Counted from the first letter of the stretch, positions 7,839 through 16,545 are shown. The stretch is DNA of 64,000 nt from Deltaproteobacteria bacterium (GCA_021737785.1 JAIPDI010000015.1:36355-100354); one strand, 5' to 3'. Translations and numbers: made by a program. The notes: generated by a model from the letters alone, not told the origin.

Positions 7839-8888
7839 TTAATCAACGATAATCCGTTCTCTAGGTTCGGCGATGACCCCTCCGATAACGGCGGCCTCTT
7901 CTATCCCTTTGTCTTTTAATTCAGCCACCAGATCGCCGGCCCGGTCAGGGTCCACGCCGATCAGGAGTCCCCCGGATGTCTGGGGATCGAAAAGAATATC
8001 CTGTATAAGGCGGTCCACAGAAGGGGCAAAATCGACCATGCATTCGCGGAATTGCCGGTTGTTGTAGGCCCCTGCCGGGACCAGGCCCATGCCCGCATAT
8101 TCCATGGCCTCAGGGAGAATCGGAATGTCCCGGCTCATGAGTCTTATCCCGAACGGCATTTCGCAAACCATCTCAGCCATATGTCCCAGAAGGCCGAACC
8201 CGGTAATATCGGTGCACCCATGGACCGGATATTGACTCATGACCTCTGCCGCATCCCGGTTGAGCGTCGCCATCAATCGGGTCACCCGTTCGATGATCTC
8301 ATCAGAGGCCATACCCCCCTTGATGGCCGTATTGACGATCCCGGTGCCCAGGGGCTTGGTCAGGATAAGTCGATCCCCGGCCCTGAGATCCTTTTTTCTG
8401 AGGATGCGATCCGGGTGAATAAATCCGGTTACGGACAACCCGTATTTCAGTTCTTTGTCTTCTATACTGTGCCCCCCCACCAGCACCACCCCGGCCTCGC
8501 GCATCTTGTCCAGGCCCCCCTGGATGATCTGCCGGAGGACGGCGATATCCATATCCTTGAGGGGAAAGGCCACCAGATTCATGGCCGTCTTGGGGACCCC
8601 CCCCATGGCATAGACGTCGCTCAAGGCATTGGCCGCGGCGATCTGCCCGAACCAGTAGGGATCATCCACAATGGGGGTAAAAAAATCCACGGTCTGGATC
8701 AGGGCGATATCATCCGTCACCTTGTAAACGCCGGCATCGTCCGCACGCTCAAGCCCCACGAGCACGTTTTCGTCCGTCGGAAACGTCATCCCGCACAAGG
8801 CCCGATCCAGGTCCCCTGGAGGCAATTTCGAGGCTCACCCGGACCCGGCGACCGTTTCTGTAAGACGTAGCGCCTTCTTCTCAGCCAC
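7839..8888 (-). CDS. selD: Selenide, water dikinase, itself a selenoprotein (UGA codon)
   Basis: SelD makes selenophosphate from selenide and ATP. The start is GTG at 8888, with AAGGGA 6 nt upstream; it gives 349 residues including Sec, close to E. coli SelD (347). The N-terminus reads VAEKKALRLTETVAGSGU, then ASKLPPGDLDRAL. The in-frame UGA (8835-8837) falls exactly on the catalytic Cys/Sec position of the family. Just after it, TCCAG/CTGGA closes a GGGAC loop about 20 nt from the UGA, a SECIS-like hairpin. Downstream are VQTVDFFTP-like IQTVDFFTPIVDDP, GGHSIEDKELKYG and TDITGFGLLGH. Starting at the internal TTG after the UGA would remove the active site and is rejected. Confidence 0.93.
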
Positions 8889-8939
8889 TCTTTTTCCCTT
8901 TCATCCTATACTTCCTTTTTGTCCTTTTCGTCACTTTGG

Positions 8940-10247
8940 TCACTTCATTCGAAACGGCCTGTACCCCTTCGGCACATATCTTCTCTCAACAGGTCCCAGC
9001 CGATGACCCATCAGAGTGGAGCGGTTTGAATAGTTTAGGATCATGAGCATCAGTTCCTCACCGCGAAGGAGACCCAGGCACCCGCCTGCCGCGCTGATTT
9101 CATCAAAGGCCGTCACTGCGTCCCGCCGAATATTCGGACCCGCAAAACATACCGGCACAGGCTCACCTGAGTGAATCAGCAAAGACGAGCTGGGAGTCGA
9201 GTGATCGGACGTGACCACCACCAGGAGGTCGTCCCGCTGTTCCACGGCCTCTACCAGTTCATCCAGTCCACGGTCCAGGCTGTCGATGACATCCCGTTTG
9301 TGAACCGGATCTTTGGTGTGGGCCGCCTTGTCCGGGGCCTTGGTGTGAACGTGAATGAAGTCGTGGGCCGTGTCTGACAAGGCCATACGGATGCGCCCCC
9401 TCAGGTCTGCACCAGGGTCTTTTCCGTCCGCGACCTTCATGGGGGTAAGGCCCAGTTCCCGGGCAAGACCCAGATATATAGACCCCGAGGCGATCATCAT
9501 CCCCTTGAGGCACCACTTATCATGGAACGGCTCCTGGACGATGCGGCGACCCGCCCGCTGGGTGGCCAGGAAATTAGCCGCTGGAAGCCCTTCTTTCAGA
9601 CGGTCGCGGTTTACCTCATGCCGCGCGAGGATCGTATGACAATGGGCCAGATACCGGTTCAGGGCACGGGCGGTCTGCTCAGCCTTTTGAGGTTCGGGAT
9701 TTCCAGCCATCGGGACCACCTCGGCCAGGGGAGTCCCGATCATCATGGTATCGCAATCAGAAATATGCGGGGAAACCGATCCGTTGATCACAAGGATGGC
9801 GTCATTGGGGCCTGTCCGGTGGAGATTGAATCGGATATCCTCCGACATATATGGGGTAATGGCCGAATAGAGCGCTCCTATTTCCGCATCATCCCCTTTG
9901 ATGTCCGCCCTGCTCTTTAAAAGGATCGGCAGGTCCCCTTGCCAGGTTATCCCCGAAAGATGGGCCAGTGACAAGACTTCGTCGTCTTGAAATGGAACGT
10001 CATACCCCACCGCCTCAAGGAGGCCGCGGCCTGGGAACCGTTCCATTTCATAACCAAAGAGGAGGTAATGGGCCGTCTCGCTGGGAAAGCATTGTCCCAC
10101 CCATGCGGCATGAAAGAGCCCGTTGCTCCCCATCCGGGCCAGTCGGTCCAGGTTGGGCGTATGCGCGGCCTGCAAAGGGGTGCGATTTCCGAGCGCCCCG
10201 TACGATCGGTCGCCGAGTCCGTCTAAGAGGAGGAGCAACATCTTCAT
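8940..10247 (-). CDS. Archaeal-type cofactor-independent phosphoglycerate mutase family (alkaline phosphatase superfamily)
   Basis: A 435-residue protein starting at MKMLLLLLDGLGDRSYG. Family signatures include the metal-site DGLGDR, PLQAAHTPNLDRLARMG, PSETAHYLLFGYE around the nucleophile, GRGLLEAVG, HVHTKAPDKAAHTKD, VVTSDHSTP and HSGEPVPVCFAGP. This matches the ApgM branch, which interconverts 2- and 3-phosphoglycerate. Its place within a selenium operon, and the small differences around the nucleophile, leave open another phosphotransfer role. Its start lies about 10 bp after the end of the preceding TIM-barrel gene. Confidence 0.8.
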   Translation of the reverse strand: MKMLLLLLDGLGDRSYGALGNRTPLQAAHTPNLDRLARMGSNGLFHAAWVGQCFPSETAHYLLFGYEMERFPGRGLLEAVGYDVPFQDDEVLSLAHLSGITWQGDLPILLKSRADIKGDDAEIGALYSAITPYMSEDIRFNLHRTGPNDAILVINGSVSPHISDCDTMMIGTPLAEVVPMAGNPEPQKAEQTARALNRYLAHCHTILARHEVNRDRLKEGLPAANFLATQRAGRRIVQEPFHDKWCLKGMMIASGSIYLGLARELGLTPMKVADGKDPGADLRGRIRMALSDTAHDFIHVHTKAPDKAAHTKDPVHKRDVIDSLDRGLDELVEAVEQRDDLLVVVTSDHSTPSSSLLIHSGEPVPVCFAGPNIRRDAVTAFDEISAAGGCLGLLRGEELMLMILNYSNRSTLMGHRLGPVERRYVPKGYRPFRMK

Positions 10248-10257
10248 GCCCAATCTC

Positions 10258-11103
10258 TCATGCCCTTCCCAGTGACACAGAGGCAGCAGGGGACAAAGGG
10301 ATTTCCGTCTCTGAACGGCGCGCATCCCCAGGCGTCAAAAAGGTCTCGATGATCTCCTTTGTCTTCAGCAATCCCACGGGCTCCTTGATCTCTATCACCC
10401 ACCATGGGCACCCGATGTCCTGTAGCAGAGCAAGGCGGCCCGCTATCTCTTCCACTGTATCGGGCGGGATATGCCCCTGGCCGGGGACCTCCGTATGATA
10501 GAGATGGGCGTTGAAAACCCTGTCCGCGTGAGGGCTGACAAAATCTTCGATGGCGTACTCCTGGCTCCTCACCGATTCGCACACATGGGCATGACCGATA
10601 TCCAGGGTGACTCCTGCCCCGCTGAGCCGGATCAATTTTTCAAAGAGATTCGGTTTACTGGTCCATCCCCACGCCAGGTTTTCGAGACACAGGGTTACCC
10701 TGTGCCCGGCCCCGAACTGGACCAGCCGCCTCAGGTTGTTCAAGGTGGTTTTCCACGAGAGCGGTTCGGTTGAATCAAGCCCCAACCCGATGTGGATGGA
10801 CAGGTAGCGTCCTCCCACCTTGGAGACCAGGCGGATAATGCGGCGAAAAACAGCATCGGCCTTTGCCGCCAGCGCGGGATCGTCATGGCCCAGATCGATC
10901 TGGTAAAAGGGGCAGTGATATCTCACCTCAAAGGGCGCCAGCATGGCCTGCTCTTTGGCCCACTGCGATTCCTGCAAAGGGGTCTCGGGCAACCGATCCA
11001 GGTCAAAGGACCAGTCAATCCCTTTAAAACCGTTTTCGATAGCAAATTGCTTTATCTGCCCGACCTCGGGAAAGATATTGCACATGACCAGCTTGGGTTT
11101 CAT
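10258..11103 (-). CDS. Xylose-isomerase-like TIM-barrel protein
   Basis: A 281-residue protein of the sugar phosphate isomerase/epimerase (AP-endonuclease 2) superfamily. Typical elements are FKGIDWSFDL, GGRYLSIHIGLG, VTLCLENLAWG (catalytic Glu strand), GVTLDIGHAHV (Asp/His metal ligands) and FNAHLYHTEVPGQGHIPPD, ending with WVIEIKEP. These residues can form a divalent-metal site. The substrate is unknown. It sits 11 bp after the PP-loop-like gene, inside the selenium operon. Confidence 0.75.
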   Translation of the reverse strand: MKPKLVMCNIFPEVGQIKQFAIENGFKGIDWSFDLDRLPETPLQESQWAKEQAMLAPFEVRYHCPFYQIDLGHDDPALAAKADAVFRRIIRLVSKVGGRYLSIHIGLGLDSTEPLSWKTTLNNLRRLVQFGAGHRVTLCLENLAWGWTSKPNLFEKLIRLSGAGVTLDIGHAHVCESVRSQEYAIEDFVSPHADRVFNAHLYHTEVPGQGHIPPDTVEEIAGRLALLQDIGCPWWVIEIKEPVGLLKTKEIIETFLTPGDARRSETEIPLSPAASVSLGRA

Positions 11104-11114
11104 TGACGATAACC

Positions 11115-11951
11115 TCAGGACCCCAACACCCGGGCCGCGATTTTCACATGATCAGGGACCTCTCCTCCCACATATGCGGTCACGATCTCTCGCGTCACAG
11201 GACAGGCGAACGTCTCCAGATAACGCACGATCTCCTCCTCTATCAGGGTTACGCTCCCATCCACACCGCGATAGTTGCCCGATAGGACGCATCCCAGTTG
11301 CTCTTTGCCCTCTTGCCACTCAAATCCCAGAATCTCCCCAATCTGATCTCCGTCTGAGATGTGCCGAAGGGGAAACAACAGCCGCACTCCAAATTCTCCA
11401 GCCAGGGCCTCATAAAGGGCAAGGGCCTCGCTGATCTGATTGATCTTGATCGTGCCGTTATGGCGTTCTCGCTCACCGGAAATAATGGGGATCTTCCCCA
11501 GGGACACGGCCAGGGGGATGCGGACGCTGTGGAGATAGAGATGGCACCCTATGCAGGACGACAGGAATCCGTATCTGGCGATCAGCGCGCCCATGAAACG
11601 ACCGTTCAAGGCCTGCCAGAAGCGGGGAGATCCCATGACCAGCAGGGGATGAACCCGGACTTGGGGGAGTCGTTCCGCAAGTCGCTTCACCGCATCTTCT
11701 ACGCTGGACCAGGCCCCATGCTCCGTGCTGGTATAGGCATAGGTGGGGAGGAGCTGAGTAAACCCCTCCTCGCCGACGGCCTTCATTGCAGCGGCCACAC
11801 TGTCGCGGCCGGCGATTTCAACCATGGCCAACCCGTTCAAGGACCGGCCCGCGTCAGCGCGCTCAGGGGACAACATCCATGGAGGGATATCAATGACGCA
11901 TTCGCCCTTGTCACGAAAGTGTTCTGAAAGTCCCGCATCAGGACCTTTCAT
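11115..11951 (-). CDS. Putative PP-loop ATP-pyrophosphatase-like protein in the selenium operon
   Basis: A 278-residue protein without a firm family match. MVEIAGRDSVAAAMKAV resembles the SGGxDS PP-loop of QueC/ThiI/MnmA enzymes, and SSCIGCHLYLHSVRIPLA provides a CxxC followed by an Arg segment, as in several PP-loop enzymes. IISGERERHNGTIKINQ follows. PP-loop enzymes adenylate tRNA or small molecules before sulfur or nitrogen transfer. Within a selenium operon a sulfur/selenium transfer role is attractive but inferred. The first glycines of the loop are altered (IAGRDS), which lowers confidence. Confidence 0.5.
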   Translation of the reverse strand: MKGPDAGLSEHFRDKGECVIDIPPWMLSPERADAGRSLNGLAMVEIAGRDSVAAAMKAVGEEGFTQLLPTYAYTSTEHGAWSSVEDAVKRLAERLPQVRVHPLLVMGSPRFWQALNGRFMGALIARYGFLSSCIGCHLYLHSVRIPLAVSLGKIPIISGERERHNGTIKINQISEALALYEALAGEFGVRLLFPLRHISDGDQIGEILGFEWQEGKEQLGCVLSGNYRGVDGSVTLIEEEIVRYLETFACPVTREIVTAYVGGEVPDHVKIAARVLGS

Positions 11952-11977
11952 ATGCCTCTATCCTCTTTGAGCCGCCT

Positions 11978-12088
11978 TGATTCCTCAATTCCTCGATTCC
12001 TGAATCCCTAAATTCCCTAATCCCTCAATCCCTGAATCCCTCAATCCCTGAATCCCACATCCCTAAATTCCTTCATTCCTCAATCCCT
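11978..12088. repeat. Degenerate octanucleotide tandem array
   Basis: About a dozen imperfect 8-nt units of the form TTCCTCAA/TCCCTGAA run back to back between the DUF1858-like and PP-loop-like genes. The last few bases enter the 3' end of the DUF1858-like gene. Similar arrays recur through the window. Confidence 0.75.
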
Positions 12089-12295
12089 GGCCGCTTCCAG
12101 GTCTGCCAAGAGCCTCTCCAGGTCCAGATGGTATTTTTCCGCAACATCCTGCACCGATTCAAACAGGGACCGGCAGCAGATGCACTCACCGGCCTGGGCG
12201 TCGTATCGCTTGAAAACCGCCTCGGTCTCCCGCCATCGGGAAACCACGTCCAGGACCGTCATCTCAGGGTCAAGCCGTCCATTACCATCAGACAT
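12080..12295 (-). CDS. DUF1858-like small Cys-rich protein
   Basis: A 71-residue protein resembling DUF1858: LDPEMTVLDVVSRWRETEAVF, then a Cys segment AGECICCRS and an ending helix pair VQDVAEKYHLDLERLLADLE. DUF1858 domains are small helical Cys-containing modules often found with redox or sulfur proteins. The start overlaps the end of the NAD(P)HX-dehydratase-like gene by 8 bp, so the two are translationally coupled. Confidence 0.65.
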   Translation of the reverse strand: MSDGNGRLDPEMTVLDVVSRWRETEAVFKRYDAQAGECICCRSLFESVQDVAEKYHLDLERLLADLEAARD

Positions 12296-13181
12296 GATGA
12301 TGCCCCGACAGGGTGTTATATTCTTTCAGGATCCGGGCCAGGGCAGCGGGAATCTGCTCCACAATATCCATGACCTGTGTGGCCGGGGTGGGCCTGGCAT
12401 AACGGCCTGCCAGCCGGTTGACCCGGGCGGCCAACCCGGCAGCCTCTTTCACCTCGATGCCGGCCCCGATCAAGGCCGAGACAATGCCGGTCACGGTGTC
12501 GCCGGTGCCGCCGATCGCCTCCATGGCCTCTTCCACAGGCATATCGATGGTCGCGATGATCCCCTCCCGGTTCGCCACGTAATCGGGCTGCCCTTTCACC
12601 AGCAGGCAGGCAGCGGCATTTTCATGCTGGTAAGCCCGTTCAATCAGGGCGGGCGCCTTCATCTCCTCGTGCAGGATAAACCCTCGCGTATAAAAGGGAT
12701 GGGGCGCCTCTTCGTCCGCCAGAAAGGCCAGTTCGCCTACATCCGGGGTGAACAGGTCATAGGCTGAGGCCTCACCGCTCATCTTGGCCGCGTACATAAA
12801 ACCGGCATCCGCGATCAGCACCGGCGGACGGGGCATCTCCTGAAGGGCAAACAGGACCCGGTTGTGCCAGTCCACATCCGGCTGGAGGTAGTGAAAGGCA
12901 ATGGCGCTGATGTCGCCGTTGATCGCGGCAGAGGCCTGACTCAGGCGCGCATAGAGACGCCGGCTCCCGTCCCCCAGTCCGATGTCGCCCACCAGATATC
13001 CCACCGGGGCCGGTTGGCCCAGGACCTCACCGGCCTTGATCGCAGCGGCCAGCAGGGCCGGGGTCCCCCGGTTGACCGGGGCACGAACCCCGTCGATGGA
13101 AATCACATCCCCCTCCAGCACCACTTTACCAATGGTGAGGGGAAAGTCTTGTTCAGGGACAGTGCCCACCACAGCTAACAT
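12288..13181 (-). CDS. NAD(P)HX-dehydratase-like (YjeF C-domain) kinase-fold protein
   Basis: A 297-residue ribokinase-fold protein. FTPDVGELAFLADEE and AIGGTGDTVTGIVSALI match the YjeF C-terminal (ADP/ATP-dependent NAD(P)HX dehydratase) signatures, including the catalytic Asp of GTGD. The N-terminal 90 residues (TIGKVVLEGDVISIDG) are not the usual YjeF start. In this operon it may repair NAD(P)H or act on another substrate. Its ATG lies within the last codons of the DUF3343 gene (7-bp overlap), implying coupled translation. Confidence 0.7.
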   Translation of the reverse strand: MLAVVGTVPEQDFPLTIGKVVLEGDVISIDGVRAPVNRGTPALLAAAIKAGEVLGQPAPVGYLVGDIGLGDGSRRLYARLSQASAAINGDISAIAFHYLQPDVDWHNRVLFALQEMPRPPVLIADAGFMYAAKMSGEASAYDLFTPDVGELAFLADEEAPHPFYTRGFILHEEMKAPALIERAYQHENAAACLLVKGQPDYVANREGIIATIDMPVEEAMEAIGGTGDTVTGIVSALIGAGIEVKEAAGLAARVNRLAGRYARPTPATQVMDIVEQIPAALARILKEYNTLSGHHHV

Positions 13182-13723
13182 TGCCGTCTCATCTCCTCGT
13201 ATGCCAGCTGAAGGGCATAGCCACAGAGGGTATGGCCGATCTCCTCAGGGGCCGGGGCCTCTGCCAGGGTCCTGCCCACCATCTCCCGGGCCAGGTAGGG
13301 GACATCCGGGCACCCCCCTCCGGAAATATTTACCACGGTGAGGGTCTCCTTATCAACCGTCAATTTCATATTCGCGGCACGGACCATGAGATATCGGCCA
13401 TAGTCCCTGGTCTGAAAGATATCCACCGGCTGGAGGAGCGGGCTGTTGACCGGAACCACCTGAAGCGGTTTTGCGCCTGCGGCTTCCAGGGTCCTGAGGA
13501 TGTTGAGTTCCTCGATGAGGGGGAATTCGATGACCAGATCGCACCCGGTCCGTATTTCCGGCGGCGGGCCCATGACCCGGATCTTCCATCCCGCTCCCTT
13601 GAGGACGGTCTCGGCCCGTATCACCTCGCTGGTATTTTCAAAGACGAGTATGCCGCGGTCCTGAGTCTCCACCTTATGGGAATCCCTGGATCCCTTTCCT
13701 TTGAAAAAGGATAAGATTGACAC
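13175..13723 (-). CDS. DUF3343 putative Se/S carrier-like protein with C-terminal extension
   Basis: A 182-residue protein. The GTG start at 13723 has GGGAG upstream and lies 2 bp past the tusA-like stop. Residues 22-95 are DUF3343 (GILVFENTSEVIRAETVLKG, PPPEIRTGCDLVIEFP), a domain annotated as Se/S carrier-like that co-occurs with selenium genes. The C-terminal half has VVNISGGGCPDVPYLA and HTLCGYALQLAYEEM, adding two Cys. It is probably a selenium or sulfur trafficking partner of TusA-like and YedE. Confidence 0.8.
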   Translation of the reverse strand: MSILSFFKGKGSRDSHKVETQDRGILVFENTSEVIRAETVLKGAGWKIRVMGPPPEIRTGCDLVIEFPLIEELNILRTLEAAGAKPLQVVPVNSPLLQPVDIFQTRDYGRYLMVRAANMKLTVDKETLTVVNISGGGCPDVPYLAREMVGRTLAEAPAPEEIGHTLCGYALQLAYEEMRRQC

Positions 13724-13725
13724 GA

Positions 13726-13950
13726 TCAACTCCCCACAATGGTGACCCGATAGCCCTCGCCCTCTTCCTTGACGTCTTTTACCGTCCACCCCTTGCTTAA
13801 AGCGGCCCGGCTCACATTTTCCTTGGAGGTGTCCGTATCCACCAGTATTTCGATCTCCCCCTTCGACATCCTCTTGATCTCGTCCATGGTCATCAGGACT
13901 GGCTGGGGGCAACTGAGCCCTCGTGCATCAACAATCGTACCCATGTCCAC
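13726..13950 (-). CDS. TusA-family sulfur/selenium carrier
   Basis: A 74-residue TusA-like protein: VDARGLSCPQPVLMTMDEI carries the CPxP cysteine that binds persulfide or perselenide, followed by ILVDTDTSKENVSRAAL. It lies 9 bp after YedE and 2 bp before DUF3343. YedE-TusA pairs are a common selenium/sulfur uptake module. Confidence 0.92.
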   Translation of the reverse strand: MDMGTIVDARGLSCPQPVLMTMDEIKRMSKGEIEILVDTDTSKENVSRAALSKGWTVKDVKEEGEGYRVTIVGS

Positions 13951-13959
13951 TCTCCTTAA

Positions 13960-15051
13960 TTATGCGCGTTTTCTCATGGTGAAGCCAATAAACAGGCAGA
14001 CCAGAAGCCCGATGATGGTGGCGGCAATCCCGTGGGGGCCGACACCGTTGGGCGAACTGGCCAGACCGAAATTATGGGCAAAGCCCGCACCCACAATCAT
14101 GCCGAAGACAAATACTGCTGAATCGCCGTCCCCCTCCCCTGCCAGGAAGAGCTGGCGTCCCGGGCATCCCCCGGCCAGGGCAAAGGCGAGTCCGGCCAGG
14201 ACCATGCCCCCGAAGTTCCAGAGTTGCATGGTGTGGGCCACCGGCTGCTTGACAAACCCGGGATGGAACTGCCCCACGATCAGGTTGGTGATGAATGCCA
14301 CCACCACAAGGGTCAAAAGCCCGTAGAAAAGATGGGGCTGTCGAAACAGGATCAGGTCGCGGAAGGCGCCCATGGTGCAGAAGCGGCTCCGCTGGGCAGC
14401 AAATCCCACGCCCAGGCCCACCACGAGTGAAATCAGCAGCGGGGCATGCATGGCCCCGGGGCCTTTCAGGCTGTAGAACAAGACCCCGCTCTGGGGCTGA
14501 TCCTGGATTTGGGGGAAAATGAGCATGAGGATGAGAAAACCGATCATGGTCAGCGGCATCAACCACCCCACCGATGTGTGGGTCTTTTCGGCACGGCCCA
14601 GGTTGTAGCCGCTCTTGAGAAACAGGGTCCCGATCCAGATGCCCACAATCAGACCGGCCAGTCCCAGGATCGCATTACCGTCGCCGCCCGCAAGACGAAG
14701 AAGGGCCCGCCACGGGCAACCCAAGAAGACCAGTGCCCCGATCATGGCAAAGGCACCCAGAATGAACCGCACAATCGGTGCAGAGCCGGCCCTGGCACGG
14801 AATTCCTTGAACAGGTAGGCCGCGATCAAGGAACCCAGCACAAACCCGATGATCTCCGGCCGCATGTACTGGACCACCGCTGCGCGGTGAAGCCCGACCG
14901 CGCCCGTAATATCCCTCTCAAAACAGGCCACGCAGATCCCCATGTTGCCCGGGTTGCCCCATTTCTGGAGCAGCGGGGCCAAAATTCCGATAAAGGCCCC
15001 CACCCCGATGATCCCCCACCGGCTCGCAAAGAAGTTTTTCATTTGGCCCAT
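13960..15051 (-). CDS. yedE: YedE/FdhT-type selenium-metabolism membrane transporter
   Basis: A 363-residue multi-span membrane protein built of two YeeE/YedE-like halves. Each half carries the conserved Cys turn: FLGCPWRALLRLAGGDGNAI and GGCPGRQLFLAGEGDGDSA. GAFRDLILFR lies between them. YedE-type proteins are proposed selenium or sulfur-compound importers and are phylogenetically linked to Sec use. It is the first gene of the operon, with GGAGGT 6 nt before the ATG. Confidence 0.9.
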   Translation of the reverse strand: MGQMKNFFASRWGIIGVGAFIGILAPLLQKWGNPGNMGICVACFERDITGAVGLHRAAVVQYMRPEIIGFVLGSLIAAYLFKEFRARAGSAPIVRFILGAFAMIGALVFLGCPWRALLRLAGGDGNAILGLAGLIVGIWIGTLFLKSGYNLGRAEKTHTSVGWLMPLTMIGFLILMLIFPQIQDQPQSGVLFYSLKGPGAMHAPLLISLVVGLGVGFAAQRSRFCTMGAFRDLILFRQPHLFYGLLTLVVVAFITNLIVGQFHPGFVKQPVAHTMQLWNFGGMVLAGLAFALAGGCPGRQLFLAGEGDGDSAVFVFGMIVGAGFAHNFGLASSPNGVGPHGIAATIIGLLVCLFIGFTMRKRA

Positions 15052-15420
15052 TCACGCACCTCCTTTTTATTATCCTGGGAATTTAAAGAGAACTCCCCTT
15101 TAATGAGGAGTTGATCTCCCTGTCGGGCCGAATGTAGAGAGAGAGGCACGTTAAGTCAAACTGGAAGTTCCGATAAGCTTGATGTGGGCTATTGGAAATT
15201 TCGATAAGAAGATCTCTTCCGTTCTTCCAAGGCTTTAGCAGCAATAATCCGCTTTACACACAACCGAGCCCCTGATAACATCTATTTTTAGGCGGCCTGA
15301 CAGCCGCGACCAAGTAAGATATTTTTGGTGCAAAGCCCAAGCATTTTCCGGGCTCAGACAAGTTATAACGAAATATTCCAAAAGATAACAGATAGTTCAG
15401 CCTGAGCATGATAGTAAAGC
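15052..15420. other. Divergent intergenic region
   Basis: 369 bp between the yedE operon (minus) and the ZnuA-like gene (plus), so it must hold both promoters. No clear coding sequence. GTTAT and ATAAC at about 15362-15390 form a loose inverted repeat upstream of the ZnuA-like gene that could be a metal-regulator site; this is weak. Confidence 0.4.
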
Positions 15421-16329
15421 ATGAAGAATAATCTAGGCATTTGCGGACTGGTTTTGATGCTGACGTTACTGATGGGGATCTCCGTCCCGTCACCGTCCAT
15501 GGGCGGGGGTCCCCTGAAGGTCACGGTCAGCATCCTTCCCCAGAAATATTTTGTGGAAAAAATCGGGGGGGATCGGGTGGAGGTCTCTGTCATGGTCCTT
15601 CCGGGGGCGAACCCCGCGACCTACGAACCCAAACCGAGACAGATGGTCGACTTGACAGAATCCAGAATATACTTTGCTATCGGCGTCCCCTTTGAGACGG
15701 TCTGGCTGGATAAGTTTGCTCACGCCAGTCCTAAAATGGAGATCGTTCCCACCCAGGCAGGCATAGAAAAAATCCCCATGGCGCCAAAGCACACGCACGA
15801 TGGTGAGGATCATCCCGGAGGTCCTGCGGCCCATTCGGGCGGCAAAGATCCCCATATCTGGCTCTCGCCGCCCCTGGTCATGCTTCAGGCCCGCAATATT
15901 CTTCGCGCCCTGATCAAGGCCGATCCTCCAGGCAGGGCCGATTATGAGGCCCGTTATCAAGAGTTTATCGAGGGATTGGTGGAGCTGGATCTGCGAATCG
16001 CCGGGCTTTTTTCAGACAGGGGCATGGACAACCGCTTTATGGTCTACCACCCTGCATGGGGCTATTTTGCCAAGGCCTATGGTCTGATGCAGATACCCGT
16101 CGAAACCGAAGGAAAAGGCCCGACCCCTAAGGCCCTTCAGCGATTGATCGCGGACGCCCAACATGATGGGATCCGGGCGATTTTTGTTCAGCCCCAGTTC
16201 TCTGTCAAGAGCGCGGAGACCATCGCCCGGGCCATCAACGGCCGCGTCATCGCGGCCGATCCGCTGGCCCTTGACTGGCAGACAAACCTCCTTCGGGTGG
16301 CTGAGCAGTTCAAGGCCGCCCTCAGGTAA
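15421..16329 (+). CDS. ZnuA-like metal (Zn/Mn) ABC substrate-binding lipoprotein-type protein
   Basis: A 302-residue cluster A-I binding protein with a signal peptide. VTVSILPQKYFVEKIGGDRV and GANPATYEPKPRQM match the ZnuA N-lobe. A His/Asp-rich loop (HTHDGEDHPGGPAAH) precedes DPHIWLSPP, the metal-site His, and FMVYHPAWGYFA carries the C-lobe His. It probably captures Zn2+ in the periplasm. No permease or ATPase is adjacent. A small lipoprotein gene follows by 9 bp. Confidence 0.85.
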   Translation: MKNNLGICGLVLMLTLLMGISVPSPSMGGGPLKVTVSILPQKYFVEKIGGDRVEVSVMVLPGANPATYEPKPRQMVDLTESRIYFAIGVPFETVWLDKFAHASPKMEIVPTQAGIEKIPMAPKHTHDGEDHPGGPAAHSGGKDPHIWLSPPLVMLQARNILRALIKADPPGRADYEARYQEFIEGLVELDLRIAGLFSDRGMDNRFMVYHPAWGYFAKAYGLMQIPVETEGKGPTPKALQRLIADAQHDGIRAIFVQPQFSVKSAETIARAINGRVIAADPLALDWQTNLLRVAEQFKAALR

Positions 16330-16338
16330 GTGTATGCC

Positions 16339-16545
16339 ATGAAAGCCCTACTGCTCATCGTCCTCCTTCTCACGTTGGCCTCCTGCCGGACAGCGGGCCA
16401 TCATGGAGACATGGCCAGGGATTATGGGAACGAGCCCAGCGTCATGGGCCCTTCCGATGACGATCATGCCCCCAAAGGAGGCAGTTCCTTTGAAGTGGGT
16501 GGGACGGTCTTCCTAGATTGTTATACGATCCGCAGGGATAAGTGA
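16339..16545 (+). CDS. Small lipoprotein
   Basis: A 68-residue protein starting MKALLLIVLLLTLASC; LASC is a lipobox, so the Cys is the likely lipidated residue. The remainder is polar with several His and Asp (GHHGD, DDDHAPKGG), possibly metal-binding. It is probably cotranscribed with the ZnuA-like protein. No family recognised. Confidence 0.6.
   Translation: MKALLLIVLLLTLASCRTAGHHGDMARDYGNEPSVMGPSDDDHAPKGGSSFEVGGTVFLDCYTIRRDK

Noticed and set aside
11978..12088. CRISPR array
   Set aside because: Units are 7-8 nt, degenerate and without spacers.
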